A stretch of 64,000 nucleotides of DNA from Burkholderia ambifaria AMMD. GTDB lineage: Bacteria > Pseudomonadota > Gammaproteobacteria > Burkholderiales > Burkholderiaceae. Under the pieces are notes generated by a model. It was not told where the DNA came from. It saw only the letters and a list, made by a program, of their open reading frames with translations, and ran no database searches. Positions 27,022 to 35,959 of this stretch are shown piece by piece; positions within the stretch are counted from its first letter, which is position 1, and each line of letters opens with the position of its first letter. The DNA is taken from positions 930,001 to 994,000 of the forward strand of contig NC_008392.1 of NCBI RefSeq assembly GCF_000203915.1, given 5' to 3'. The translations under genes and the position numbers were made by a program.

Positions 27022-27948
27022 TCAGTAGCCGCGCGCGCGATCGACGATGCCGATCATCGGCTGTCCCGCGCGATGGCGCGCGAGGTTCTCGAGCACCGCG
27101 TCGACCGCGGTGTCGGGCCGCGTCGCGCTCGCGATGTGCGGCGTGATGCGAATGCGCGGATGCGTCCAGAACGGGTGGCCGGCCGGCAACGGTTCGGGCT
27201 CCGTCACGTCGAGGATCGCGCTGTCGAGCCGGCCGCTGTCGAGCGCGGCGAGCAGCGCCGCCGCATCGAGCTGCGGGCCGCGCCCGACCTGCACGAGCGA
27301 CGCGCCGGCCGGCAGCGCATCGAACACGCGTGCGCCGAGCAGGCCGCGCGTGCTGTCGGTGAGCGGCAGCAGGCAGATCAGGATGTCGGTGCGGGCCAGG
27401 AACGCGTCGAGCGCCGCGTCGCCCGCATAGCAGTCGATGCCGTCGAGCGTGCGCGGCGTGCGGCTCCAGCCGGCGCACGGGAAACCGAAGCGCCGCAGCG
27501 CGTCGAGCACGGCCTGGCCGAGCGTGCCGAGCCCGAGCACGCCGACGCGCCGCGACGCGGCCGCGCGCACCGGCTTCTCGCACCATGCCTGCACGCGCTG
27601 TTGCGCCGCATAGTCGAACAGGTCGCGGTGGATCGTCAGCACCGCCTGCGTCACGTATTCGACCATCCCTTCGACGATGCCCGGCTCGATCATCCGCACG
27701 ACCGGAATGTGTGTCGGCACGCGTGACAGGTCGAACTGATCGATGCCGGCGCCGACCGAGAACACGACCTCGAGGTTGGGCAGCAGCGCGACCGGGTCGT
27801 CCGGCGGTTGCCACGCGGCGAGGTAGCGCACGTCGTGCGGATCGCCGAGATCCGGCCAGATCCGGAACGGGAGGTCGGGCGCGCGTTGCGCGAAGCGTTG
27901 TGCCCATTGCGCGCCGCGCACCGGGTCGGCTTTGTACAGGAAGCTCAT
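27022..27948 (-). CDS. ghrA: Glyoxylate/hydroxypyruvate reductase A
   Basis: This 308-residue D-isomer-specific 2-hydroxyacid dehydrogenase has the GhrA-type N terminus (FLYKADPVRGAQWAQRFAQ, FSVGAGIDQFDL). The Rossmann loop is VGVLGLGTLGQAVLDALRRF. The catalytic triad is Arg in VQVGRGPQLD, Glu in DVTEPEPLP and His in ITPHIASATRP. It reduces glyoxylate, hydroxypyruvate or another 2-oxo acid in the cytoplasm. It starts 12 nt after the GNAT gene stop, so the two form one transcript. Here it may clear a 2-oxo acid made by the transaminase or oxidases. Confidence 0.9.
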   Translation of the reverse strand: MSFLYKADPVRGAQWAQRFAQRAPDLPFRIWPDLGDPHDVRYLAAWQPPDDPVALLPNLEVVFSVGAGIDQFDLSRVPTHIPVVRMIEPGIVEGMVEYVTQAVLTIHRDLFDYAAQQRVQAWCEKPVRAAASRRVGVLGLGTLGQAVLDALRRFGFPCAGWSRTPRTLDGIDCYAGDAALDAFLARTDILICLLPLTDSTRGLLGARVFDALPAGASLVQVGRGPQLDAAALLAALDSGRLDSAILDVTEPEPLPAGHPFWTHPRIRITPHIASATRPDTAVDAVLENLARHRAGQPMIGIVDRARGY

Positions 27949-27960
27949 CTTGCGTGCCGC

Positions 27961-28821
27961 TCAGCCGAGTGCCTGGTTGACGATCGCGAACGCGCGCAGC
28001 GCCGGGTCGCGCGCGGGCGCCGCACCGCGCGCCATCGCGACGACGGTATCGACATGCGGCAGGCCGAGCCCCTGCAGCCAGTCGGACAGCCCGCTGTCGC
28101 CCGGCACGTCGAGGCGCACGAACATGCCTTCGTGCAGCGCGAGCCAGTGGCTGATGAGCGCCTGCGCGCGCAGCGCGTCCGGCGCGATCACCGGGCCGAT
28201 CACATGGCCGCGGCCGAAGCGGCGGAACAGCGCGAAGCCGAGCAGTTCGCCGTCGCGATCGAGCGCGATCCCGTTCGCGACGTCGAGCAGCGCGTCGATC
28301 ACCGCGCCGCGCTCGTAGCCTGCGGCGCGCGATGCGAGCGCCGCGAGGCGCGGCCCGTCGTTCGTGCCGAGCGGGCGCAGGCGCTCGCCCGGCGGCAGCG
28401 AGATCAGCGGCGGCTGGAATGCGGCGCCCTGGTGCTGGTCGATCGTGGCGATCGCCTCGAAGCCGAACTTCACGTAGAGCGGTTCGCCGGACGGCGTCGC
28501 ATGCAGGAATATCGTGCGCGCGCCGAGATTGTCGACGACGCGCGTGAGCAGTTCGCGGCCGATGCCGCGACCCTGGTGCTCGGGCGACACGATCACCATG
28601 CCGAGCGACGCGTGTGAGTCGTCGAAGCGCCAGCCGAGCGCGGTGCCGATGACGCCGGATGCGTCCTCGGCGACGAAGCCGCCGCCGAGCTGGAACGCGA
28701 AGCGCCAGTCGTCGAGGCGATGCGGCCACTTGACCGCTTCCGACAGGCGGTGCGCGGCGGGCAGGTCGGTGTCGACGAACGGGCGATAGGTAAGCGTGCG
28801 GGAAGGATTGAGGTCGGCCAC
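27961..28821 (-). CDS. GNAT family N-acetyltransferase (two-domain, paralogue of the gene at 46304)
   Basis: This 286-residue protein has an N-terminal GNAT fold. The acetyl-CoA loop is VSPEHQGRGIGRELLTRVVD, followed by IFLHATPSGEPLYVKFGFEA. The second half (about 150-285) repeats a degenerate GNAT-like fold (GFALFRRFGRGHVIGPVIAP). It matches the product at 46304 along its full length, including the C-terminal half. The GTG at 28821 has GGAG 6 nt upstream. It is the first gene of the minus-strand set with ghrA. The acceptor is unknown; the amine-catabolic context suggests a small amine or amino acid. Confidence 0.85.
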   Translation of the reverse strand: MADLNPSRTLTYRPFVDTDLPAAHRLSEAVKWPHRLDDWRFAFQLGGGFVAEDASGVIGTALGWRFDDSHASLGMVIVSPEHQGRGIGRELLTRVVDNLGARTIFLHATPSGEPLYVKFGFEAIATIDQHQGAAFQPPLISLPPGERLRPLGTNDGPRLAALASRAAGYERGAVIDALLDVANGIALDRDGELLGFALFRRFGRGHVIGPVIAPDALRAQALISHWLALHEGMFVRLDVPGDSGLSDWLQGLGLPHVDTVVAMARGAAPARDPALRAFAIVNQALG

Positions 28822-29300
28822 GCCGGACTCCGGATGGGTAGAAGTGACCTATCGACTCTGCCAGCGACCCACGGGCGCGGATAGGACGATTCGCCTGTTT
28901 TCCGGCGTCGGCGGGCGGCCGCGCGAGATCGATGCAAACCGGCTCGATCGGCGCGGACGAACGCGCGCGTCGTGCCGGCCGGGCCCGTCATTCCGACAGC
29001 TTGTGCTGGATGAACGCCGGTACGATGGGAGCAGGATGGCGCGGCGGCGGTTGCCGCGCCGCACCGCGTGGTGGCCGTGCCGCGCATGCGCGTGGCGGTG
29101 TCGCGAGACCCGCCGGCCGGCCGGCGCGCACTGCACAGGCGCGCACCGCAGATCGTGCCGTGCAGGGCGCGCAACACGCGGCGATCGTGCGTTTCGGGCG
29201 GCATCGAACGACGTGCGACGGACTTTTTGCCCTGATTCAATTTCATACAACCCAGCCCGTCCCCGGCCCTGCCGGGGCTTCACACCGACAGGACGTCACC
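28822..29300. other. 479-nt divergent spacer without a convincing gene
   Basis: The spacer separates the GNAT gene (-) from the HAD gene (+) and should hold both promoters. Open frames cross it on both strands but they are Arg/Ala-rich shadows without Shine-Dalgarno or motif. The right end contains a stable GC hairpin just before the HAD ribosome-binding region (listed separately). I see no riboswitch consensus and no RNA gene. Confidence 0.6.
29261..29277 (+). promoter_or_regulatory. GC hairpin in the 5' leader of the dehalogenase gene
   Basis: CCCCGGC and GCCGGGG form a perfect 7-bp stem with a 3-nt CCT loop, ending 23 nt before the HAD start codon and about 10 nt before its AGGA. Only CTT follows, so it is a poor intrinsic terminator. 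It might act as a leader structure or processing site. Chance formation in GC-rich DNA is possible. Confidence 0.3.
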
Positions 29301-29969
29301 ATGATCCAGTTTGAACCGAAGTACATCACCTTCGACTGTTACGGCACGCTGACCCATTTCCGGATGGCCGAGACGGCGCGCGAAATCTATGCGGATCGGT
29401 TGTCGCCGGCCACGATGGAGGCCTTCGTGCGCGCGTTCGCCGCCTATCGGCTCGACGAGGTGCTCGGCGCGTGGAAGCCGTACCGCGACGTCGTCGTCAA
29501 TGCGGTCCGCCGCACGTGCGCGCGGATCGGCGTGAAGTTCGACGAGGCCGAGGCTGAGCTTTTCTATCATGCGGTGCCGACGTGGGGCCCGCACCCGGAC
29601 GTGCCGGCCGGGCTGTCGCGGCTGGCGTCGAAGTACAAGCTGGTGATCCTGTCGAACGCGATGGATGACCAGATCATGAGCAACGTCGACAAGCTCGGCG
29701 CGCCGTTCCATGCGGTGTTCACCGCGCAGCAGGCGCAGTCGTACAAGCCGCGCATGCAGGGCTTCGAATACATGTTCGACAAGCTCGGCTGCAAGCCCGA
29801 GGACGTGCTGCACGTGTCGTCGAGCCTGCGCTACGACCTGATGACGGCCGAGGATCTCGGCATCAAGCACAAGGCGTTCGTGAACCGCGGTCACGAGCCG
29901 GGCACGCCGTTCTACAACTATTACGAAGTGTCGGACATCGGCCAGCTCGCGACGCAGCTCGGGCTGTAA
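29301..29969 (+). CDS. HAD superfamily, haloacid dehalogenase type II-like hydrolase
   Basis: This 222-residue protein has the type II haloacid dehalogenase layout: nucleophile Asp in ITFDCYGTLTHF, LSNAMDDQI (motif II), QSYKPRMQGFEYMFDKL (Lys) and HVSSSLRYDLMTAEDLGIKH (acidic motif). True L-2-haloacid dehalogenases have further active-site residues that I cannot confirm, and many neighbours of amine catabolic genes in this family are phosphatases, so the substrate is open. The ATG at 29301 has AGGA about 9 nt upstream. It is divergent from the GNAT-ghrA set and followed by a strong hairpin. Confidence 0.85.
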   Translation: MIQFEPKYITFDCYGTLTHFRMAETAREIYADRLSPATMEAFVRAFAAYRLDEVLGAWKPYRDVVVNAVRRTCARIGVKFDEAEAELFYHAVPTWGPHPDVPAGLSRLASKYKLVILSNAMDDQIMSNVDKLGAPFHAVFTAQQAQSYKPRMQGFEYMFDKLGCKPEDVLHVSSSLRYDLMTAEDLGIKHKAFVNRGHEPGTPFYNYYEVSDIGQLATQLGL

Positions 29970-29995
29970 GCCGGCTGCGCCGGCCGATTCATCGA

Positions 29996-30034
29996 GCGCC
30001 GGGACGCGGCCGTGATGCCGTCGCGTCCCGGCGC
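29996..30034 (+). terminator. Long GC stem-loop after the dehalogenase gene
   Basis: GCGCCGGGACGCG (29996-30008) and CGCGTCCCGGCGC (30022-30034) are perfect 13-bp inverted arms with a 13-nt loop, beginning 27 nt after the HAD stop and ahead of the chemoreceptor promoter. No T tract follows, so it is not a textbook intrinsic terminator. Its length and position between two plus-strand units make transcript-end formation or 3' protection the likely role. Confidence 0.55.
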
Positions 30035-30080
30035 GTTCGGTCAGCGCACGAAACGAGGGTAATTACCGATATCGAGTCGT

Positions 30081-30107
30081 TCAAGCCGGGGCCGCCCGGG
30101 CCGATAT
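30081..30107 (+). promoter_or_regulatory. Probable sigma-28 (FliA) flagellar-class promoter for the chemoreceptor
   Basis: TCAAGCCG, an 11-nt spacer and GCCGATAT match the sigma-28 arrangement (TAAAGTTT, N11, GCCGATAA). The -10 half matches at seven of eight positions, and the -35 half keeps T, AAG at the key positions. The spacing is exact. The element ends 34 nt before the start codon of the chemoreceptor gene, with GAGG before the ATG. Flagellar-class promoters are expected for chemotaxis receptors. Confidence 0.7.
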
Positions 30108-30141
30108 ATGTACCGAACGGTTAATATTTCGAGGCCCCCGC

Positions 30142-31680
30142 ATGAAGTTGTCCACCAAACTGCTGATGCTCGTCGCCGCGGCGCTGCTCGGCGTCGTCCT
30201 GCTCGCCGCGTTGTCGCTGCACACGCTGCGCGATGCGCTGATCGACAGCCGCCGCGAAGAGATCGTCATTCTGCTGACCAAGGCCGAGCACCTGGTCGAT
30301 TCGTATCGCGCGATGCAGACGAGCGGCACGCTCACGCAGGAGCAGGCGCAGCAGCAGGCCAAGGCCGCGCTGGCGGCGCTCAACGCGAATTCGAAGAGCT
30401 ACTTCTGGGTCACGACGTCCGACGGCGTCAACCTCGTGCACCCGAACGCGAAGTTCATCGGCACGCGCGCGAAAGGCAACCGCACGACCAGCGGCCTGAC
30501 CGACAGCGATGCGTACCGCGCGGGGATGGCGCACGCGCATTTCGCGCTCGTCGACGTGCTGATCAAGCGCAGCCCCGACGCGGACCTGGAGCCGAAGCTG
30601 CAGGGCGTGGTCGCGATTCCGGACTGGAACTGGTGGATCGGCACCGGATTTTTCTACGACGACATCAACGCGGCGTTTGCCCGGCTCGCGATGGTGCTGG
30701 GCGCCGTCGCGCTCGTCATCGCCGCGGCGCTCGCGGCCATCGCATGGGGCGTGCTGCGCAGCGTCAGGCGCACGCTGGGCGGCGAGCCCGCGCATGCGAC
30801 GCAGATCGCCGCCCGCATCGCCGCCGGCGAACTGGACGTGCCGTTCGATACGGCGCACGCCGCGCCCGGCAGCCTAGTCGTCGCGCTGGGCGACATGAAG
30901 GCGCGGCTGACCGACACCATCGCCGAGATCCAGACCACGACCCACTCGATCGCCACCGGCACCGGCGAGATCGCGCAAGGCAACCTGGATCTGTCGCAGC
31001 GCACGGAGCAGCAGGCCGCATCGCTGCAGGAAACGGCCGCGAGCATGGAGCAGATCACGTCCACGGTCAAACAGAACGCCGACAACGCACGCCAGGCGAA
31101 TGCGCTCGTGGCCCAGGCGAAGGATGCGACGGAACTCGGCGGCGCCGCCGTGCAGGCGGTCGTCGAAACGATGCGGCAGATTTCGGATGGATCGGTGCGG
31201 ATCGCCGACATTACCGTCGTCATCGAAAGCATCGCGTTCCAGACCAACATTCTCGCGCTCAACGCCGCGGTGGAAGCCGCGCGGGCCGGCGAGGAGGGGC
31301 GCGGGTTCGCCGTCGTCGCGTCGGAAGTCCGCTCGCTCGCGCAACGCAGCGCCGCGGCCGCGAAGGACATCAAGGGATTGATCGACGCGTCGGTCGAGCG
31401 GGCCGGCAGCGGCAGCCGGCTCGTCGAGACGGCCGGCGAGCGCATGACGGAGATCGTCCGGTCGATCGACCGGGTGGCCGACATCATGGGCGAGATTTCC
31501 GCGGCATCGGCCGAGCAAAGCACCGGCATCGAACAGATCGGGCTGGCGGTCGCGCAAATGGACGAAGTCACCCAACAGAACGCCGCGCTCGTCGAACAGG
31601 CGGCTGCGGCCGCTTCGTCGCTGGACGAGCAGGCGGCGCGCCTGCGGGCCGCCGTATCGGTATTCCGGCTCACTGCGTGA
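30142..31680 (+). CDS. Methyl-accepting chemotaxis protein with a Cache-type sensor
   Basis: This 512-residue chemoreceptor has transmembrane helix 1 at residues about 7-28 and a periplasmic single-Cache sensor at about 30-185 ([37 protein letters not shown]). Helix 2 is at about 188-208, then HAMP, then a signalling hairpin with the conserved tip [20 protein letters not shown] and [20 protein letters not shown]. The C terminus ends VFRLTA with no CheR-tethering pentapeptide. Attractants of sCache_2 receptors are usually small organic acids or amines. Its position between two catabolic sets, and its own FliA promoter, suggest it senses their substrate or a product. Confidence 0.92.
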   Translation: MKLSTKLLMLVAAALLGVVLLAALSLHTLRDALIDSRREEIVILLTKAEHLVDSYRAMQTSGTLTQEQAQQQAKAALAALNANSKSYFWVTTSDGVNLVHPNAKFIGTRAKGNRTTSGLTDSDAYRAGMAHAHFALVDVLIKRSPDADLEPKLQGVVAIPDWNWWIGTGFFYDDINAAFARLAMVLGAVALVIAAALAAIAWGVLRSVRRTLGGEPAHATQIAARIAAGELDVPFDTAHAAPGSLVVALGDMKARLTDTIAEIQTTTHSIATGTGEIAQGNLDLSQRTEQQAASLQETAASMEQITSTVKQNADNARQANALVAQAKDATELGGAAVQAVVETMRQISDGSVRIADITVVIESIAFQTNILALNAAVEAARAGEEGRGFAVVASEVRSLAQRSAAAAKDIKGLIDASVERAGSGSRLVETAGERMTEIVRSIDRVADIMGEISAASAEQSTGIEQIGLAVAQMDEVTQQNAALVEQAAAAASSLDEQAARLRAAVSVFRLTA

Positions 31681-32355
31681 CGGCTTCGCGCCGTCCGCTC
31701 GCGGCCGGCGTATCACCCTGCCTCCCGGGCGTCGCGCCGGCGCCCGCCCGGCGTGCGCGGCGACATGCCGGTGATGGACGCGGCGCCTGACGGCTGCACG
31801 CGCCCGGTTTCCGGGCAGTCCCGCCTGCTTCCCGTCCTCCCGCCAAGCCGTTCCGATCGAGCGGCATTCTTCTGAACTTTCCTGCGCGACGTCCCGTCGC
31901 GATCCCCACCGTCGACGCCCGTGCATGCGGCGATCTGCCGCAACGTGCCGCTCGTTTCGGCCGTCGTGGGCAGGCGCGCACGCATTCGACACAAACGTGC
32001 GGTTTGCGTCAGCCAAACGCGCGCCGGATGCCGAACGGGCAATTTTGTCGGCGCAATCTGCGGCGGCCGCGGCCTTACGATTTCCTGCATCGACACGGGT
32101 TCGGCAACCACCGCGACACGCCGCCGGGCCAACGGCGACACGTGCGTGCACGCAGCAATTCATGCTGCGCGGGCCGCTCAAAACGGTCGATTCGTATCGT
32201 GCGGGCCGCCCGAATCGCGACAAACCGCATTTTGGCGATGCTTAAATGAATTGCATGTGTACGACGTTGCGCCCGCCACCAGCAAGCGGGCGCGGCGGGA
32301 TTCGAGAACCACGCTGGACCCAGGACCCCACTTTCCACAGTCAGGAGCAGTTCGG
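31681..32355. other. 675-nt spacer upstream of the peptide-type ABC operon
   Basis: No gene is supported here. A small stem, GACGGC and GCCGTC around a TTCGC loop at 31679-31695, overlaps the chemoreceptor stop and may help end its message. An open frame runs through the right half into the binding-protein gene, but it is Arg/Cys-rich, lacks family similarity and the Tat signal begins only at 32356. An interrupted palindrome at 32151 (listed separately) and the locally less GC-rich DNA at about 32030-32060 and 32230-32260 mark the likely promoter region. Confidence 0.55.
32151..32169. promoter_or_regulatory. Interrupted palindrome upstream of the ABC operon
   Basis: CGCAGCA and TGCTGCG are perfect 7-bp arms around ATTCA, about 187 nt before the binding-protein start. 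The size and symmetry would suit a dimeric regulator such as an AraC, GntR or LysR protein. The nearby AraC gene at 39380 is one candidate; this is inference only. Confidence 0.35.
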
Positions 32356-33939
32356 ATGAGCGACGATATCGACAACGGCGGCAAGGGCGGCTTCACGCGC
32401 CGCGACATGATGAAGGTCATGGCGGCGAGCGGCATGATGGCCGCCGGCGCCGGCGGACTGCTGATGACCCCCGGCTCTGCATTCGCCGCGCCCGCGCCGA
32501 AGCGCGGCGGCAAGATCCGGGTCGCGAACGAAGCCGGCTCGACGTCCGATACGCTCGACCCGGCCAAGGGCTCGACGGGCGCGGACTACACGCGCTTCTT
32601 CATGTTCTACAGCGGCCTCACGCAGCTCGATGCGAGCCTGACGCCGCAGATGAACCTCGCCGAGTCGCTGCAGACGACCGATGCGAAGACGTGGATCATC
32701 AAGCTGCGCAAGGGCGTCACGTTCCACGACGGCAAGCCGGTCGGCCCGGCCGACGTGGTGTTTTCGCTGATGCGCCACAAGAACGCGGCCACCGCGTCGA
32801 AGGTCAAGACGCTTGCCGAACAGTTCGTGGACGCGAAGGCGAGCGGCCCGGACGAAGTCACGCTCACGCTCGCCAGCGCGAACGCGGACCTGCCGGTGAT
32901 CCTCGCGACGCCGCAATTGGTGATCGTCAAGGACGGCACAACCGACTTCTCGACCGGCATCGGCTGCGGCCCGTACAAGCTGAAGTCGTTCAAGCCGGGC
33001 GTGTCGACCGTCGGCGTGCGCAACGACAGCTACTTCAAGCCGGGCAGGCCGTATCTCGACGAGATCGAGCTGATCGGCATCAGCGACAGCGCCGCGCGCC
33101 TGAACGCGCTGCTGTCGGGCGACGTGCACCTGATCAACGCGATCGATCCGCGCTCGACGCAGCGGGTCTCGTCGACGCCGGGCTACGCGCTGAAGGAAAC
33201 CAAGTCGGGCCTTTATACCGACCTGATCATGCGCAGCGACAACCCGATCGTCTCGAGTCCCGATTTCGTCGAAGGGATGAAGTACCTGTTCGATCGCGAG
33301 CAGCTCCGCACGGCGGTGTTCCGCGGCTACTCGGTGATCGGCAACGACCAGCCGATTCCGCCGGGGCACCGCTACTTCAACGCGTCGCTGCCGCAGCGGG
33401 CGCACGATCCGGACAAGGCGAAGTTCCTGTTCAAGAAGGCGGGCGCGCTCGGCGCCACGTTGCCGCCGGTCTATGCGACGTCCGACGCGAACGGGTCGAT
33501 CGAAATGGCCGTGCTGCTGCAGCAGGCCGGCCAGAAGATCGGGCTGAACCTGCAGGTCAACCGCGCGTCGCCCGACGGCTACTGGTCGAACCACTGGATG
33601 AAGCACCCGCTCACCTTCGGCAACATCAACCCGCGCTCGAGCGCCGACGTGCTGTTCACGCAGTTCTTCAAGTCGGATGCGCCGTGGAACGAGTCGGGCT
33701 GGAAGAACGCGAAGTTCGACCAGCTGCTGCTCGCCGCGCGTTCGGAAACCGACGACGCGAAGCGCAAGCAGATGTACGGCGACATGCAGGTGATCGTGGC
33801 GCAGCAGGGCCGGGTCGGCATTCCGGCGTTCATCAGCTTCCTCGACGGCTACGACAAGCGGCTCGCGGGCCTCGGCTCGATCCCCACCGGGCCGATGATG
33901 GGCTTCACGTTCGCCGAGAACGTGTGGTGGAACGCATGA
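32356..33939 (+). CDS. Tat-exported ABC transporter substrate-binding protein, peptide/opine family (SBP_bac_5)
   Basis: This is a 527-residue family 5 extracellular solute-binding protein. The N terminus carries a twin-arginine signal (GFTRRDMMKVMAASGMMAAG) with cleavage near SAFA-APA, so it is exported folded. The conserved TLDPAKGSTG, LRKGVTFHDGKPVGPADVVF (the family signature), GCGPYKLKSF and PDKAKFLFKKAG follow. The start MSDDIDNGG has AGGAG 8 nt upstream. Relatives bind di/oligopeptides, opines, nickel or glutathione. With two permeases and a fused ATPase following, this is a complete importer. The ligand is not deducible, but the downstream amine oxidases point to an amine- or amino-acid-containing compound. 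Confidence 0.92.
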   Translation: MSDDIDNGGKGGFTRRDMMKVMAASGMMAAGAGGLLMTPGSAFAAPAPKRGGKIRVANEAGSTSDTLDPAKGSTGADYTRFFMFYSGLTQLDASLTPQMNLAESLQTTDAKTWIIKLRKGVTFHDGKPVGPADVVFSLMRHKNAATASKVKTLAEQFVDAKASGPDEVTLTLASANADLPVILATPQLVIVKDGTTDFSTGIGCGPYKLKSFKPGVSTVGVRNDSYFKPGRPYLDEIELIGISDSAARLNALLSGDVHLINAIDPRSTQRVSSTPGYALKETKSGLYTDLIMRSDNPIVSSPDFVEGMKYLFDREQLRTAVFRGYSVIGNDQPIPPGHRYFNASLPQRAHDPDKAKFLFKKAGALGATLPPVYATSDANGSIEMAVLLQQAGQKIGLNLQVNRASPDGYWSNHWMKHPLTFGNINPRSSADVLFTQFFKSDAPWNESGWKNAKFDQLLLAARSETDDAKRKQMYGDMQVIVAQQGRVGIPAFISFLDGYDKRLAGLGSIPTGPMMGFTFAENVWWNA

Positions 33940-34018
33940 CGTTGTGGCTGGCCGCCGCCGCGCGGCCGGTGCGAATCATCGCGCCGGCCGCACGCGGCTT
34001 TTCCGGGAGTGCGACTCC

Positions 34019-34972
34019 ATGAATCGAATTTTGCTCGGGCTGATCGGCCGGCGCATCGCGGTCACCGCGCTGACGCTGCTGATCGTATCCGCGATCATCT
34101 TCACGATCACGAACCTGCTGCCGGGCGACGCCGCGCAGGCCGCGCTCGGCCAGTCGGCGACGCCGGAGACGGTCGCCGCGCTGCGCCAGCAGTTCGGTCT
34201 CGACATGCCGGCGCACGTGCGTTACGTGCACTGGCTCACCGGCCTGCTGCACGGCGACTTCGGCCGGTCGTTTTCCGGCGACATGCCGGTGTCGGAGCTG
34301 ATCGGCGGGCGCCTGCCGAAGTCGCTCGCGCTGGCGGCGATCACGACCGCGGTGTCGGTGCCGATCGCATTGCTGCTCGGGATTCTCGCGGCGGTCAAGC
34401 GCGAGTCGGCGATCGACCGCGTGATCAGCCTCGGCACGCTGTCGCTCGTCGCGACGCCGGAATTCCTGATCGCGACGGTCGCCGTGCTCGTGTTCGCGGT
34501 GAAGCTGCACTGGCTGTCCGCGCTGTCGTACAGCGGCCCGATCGAAAGCCTGCACGATTTCCTGCGTGCGTATGCGATGCCGGTGCTGACGCTGTGCGCG
34601 GTCGTGATCGCGCAGATGGCGCGGATGACGCGCGCCGCGGTGATCGAGCAACTGAGCGCGTCGTATGTCGAGATGGCCGTGTTGAAGGGCGCGAGCCCCG
34701 CGCGCGTCGTGCTGCGCCATGCGTTGCCGAACGCGATCGGCCCGATCGCCAATGCGATCGCGTTGAGCCTGTCGTATCTGCTCGGCGGCGTGATCGTCGT
34801 CGAGACGATCTTCAACTATCCGGGCCTCGCGAGCCTGATGGTCGACGCCGTCAGCAACCGCGATTTCCCGTTGGTTCAGGCCTGCACGCTGATCTTCTGC
34901 GTCGCTTACCTGACGCTGGTGCTGTTCGCCGACCTGTGCTCGATCGTGTCGAACCCGCGACTGCGCACCTGA
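34019..34972 (+). CDS. ABC transporter permease, DppB/OppB family
   Basis: This 317-residue inner-membrane permease has six predicted helices. The N terminus is IGRRIAVTALTLLIVSAIIF, then LLPGDAAQAALG and the LRQQFGLDMPAHVRYVHWL segment typical of DppB. The cytoplasmic coupling region is VEMAVLKGASPARVVLRHAL followed by PNAIGPI. The ATG at 34019 has GGGAG 9 nt upstream. It lies 79 nt after the binding protein and immediately before the second permease. Confidence 0.93.
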   Translation: MNRILLGLIGRRIAVTALTLLIVSAIIFTITNLLPGDAAQAALGQSATPETVAALRQQFGLDMPAHVRYVHWLTGLLHGDFGRSFSGDMPVSELIGGRLPKSLALAAITTAVSVPIALLLGILAAVKRESAIDRVISLGTLSLVATPEFLIATVAVLVFAVKLHWLSALSYSGPIESLHDFLRAYAMPVLTLCAVVIAQMARMTRAAVIEQLSASYVEMAVLKGASPARVVLRHALPNAIGPIANAIALSLSYLLGGVIVVETIFNYPGLASLMVDAVSNRDFPLVQACTLIFCVAYLTLVLFADLCSIVSNPRLRT

Positions 34973-34993
34973 GTGTTTCGTTTTCCTTCCGAG

Positions 34994-35959
34994 ATGCCGC
35001 CCATGCAACCGATCGAACCCGTACAACGCAGCAGCGCGCTGCCGCCATCCGGCGACCCGCCCCTTGGGCGGGGCAGCATGCCGCCTGCCGCGCCCGCCCC
35101 CGACCAGCCGCGCAAGCGCCGCGCCGCGCGCATCGCCTTGACCGCCGGCGGCCGCGTCGGCCTGTCGATGGTCGGCCTGATGCTGTTCGTCGCGGTGTTC
35201 GGGCCGCTGATCGCGCCGCATGACGTCGGCGCGATCGTCACGCCGGACGTGTTCGCGTCGTTCAGTGCGAAGCTGCCGTTCGGCTCCGACTTCCTCGGCC
35301 GCGACATGCTGAGCCGGATCCTGTACGGCACGCGGCTGACCGTGCTGCTCGCGCTCGCCGCGGTGCTGCTCGCCGCGGTGACCGGCACGACGCTTGGGCT
35401 GCTCGCGACCGTGTCGGGCCGCGCGGTCGACGAGACGATGAGCCGGCTGCTCGACGCGCTCACGTCGATTCCGTCGAAGATGTTCGCGCTGATGTTCGTC
35501 GCCGCATTTGGCTCGTCGCTGCCGCTGCTGGTGCTGACCGCCGCGATCAGCTACATGCCCGGCTCGTACCGGATCGCGCGTGCGCTGGCGGTCAACATCA
35601 GCACGCTCGAATTCGTGCAGGTGGCCAAGGCGCGCGGCGAAAGCGCGCTGTACATCGCGTGCGTCGAGATGCTGCCGAACATGATCCACCCGATGCTGGC
35701 GGATACCGGGCTGCGCTTCACGTTCGTCGTGCTGCTGCTGAGCGGCCTGAGCTTTCTCGGGCTCGGCGTGCAGCCGCCGTATGCGGACCTCGGCTCGCTC
35801 GTGCGCGAGAACATCGCGAGCCTCGGCGACGGCTCGGCCGTCGCGATCATGCCCGCTGTCGCGATCGCGATCCTGACGGTGGGCGTCAACCTGATGATCG
35901 ACGGTCTGCCGCATCGCGGCCGCCGCAAGGGCGCGGCCGCGGCCGCGGGAGAACGCTGA
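34994..35959 (+). CDS. ABC transporter permease, DppC/OppC family
   Basis: This permease has about 321 residues and a Pro-rich cytoplasmic N terminus (about 60 residues) before helix 1. LPFGSDFLGRDMLSRILYGTRL is the DppC hallmark, and VQVAKARGESALYIACVEML followed by PNMIHPM is the coupling loop. Start choice is uncertain. A GTG at 34973 abuts the previous stop, and ATGs lie at 34994 and 35003; none has a strong Shine-Dalgarno. Coupling to the upstream permease is likely. The stop TGA shares its A with the ATPase start (TGATG). Confidence 0.9.
   Translation: MPPMQPIEPVQRSSALPPSGDPPLGRGSMPPAAPAPDQPRKRRAARIALTAGGRVGLSMVGLMLFVAVFGPLIAPHDVGAIVTPDVFASFSAKLPFGSDFLGRDMLSRILYGTRLTVLLALAAVLLAAVTGTTLGLLATVSGRAVDETMSRLLDALTSIPSKMFALMFVAAFGSSLPLLVLTAAISYMPGSYRIARALAVNISTLEFVQVAKARGESALYIACVEMLPNMIHPMLADTGLRFTFVVLLLSGLSFLGLGVQPPYADLGSLVRENIASLGDGSAVAIMPAVAIAILTVGVNLMIDGLPHRGRRKGAAAAAGER

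Noticed and set aside
29221..29300. Riboswitch upstream of the dehalogenase gene
   Set aside because: Only a 7-bp GC stem with a 3-nt loop is present. I see none of the conserved cores of the common riboswitch classes.
31921..32355. An N-terminal extension of about 145 codons on the binding-protein gene
   Set aside because: The Tat signal peptide begins at 32356 with its own AGGAG. The extension is Arg/Cys-rich and would bury the signal inside the protein.
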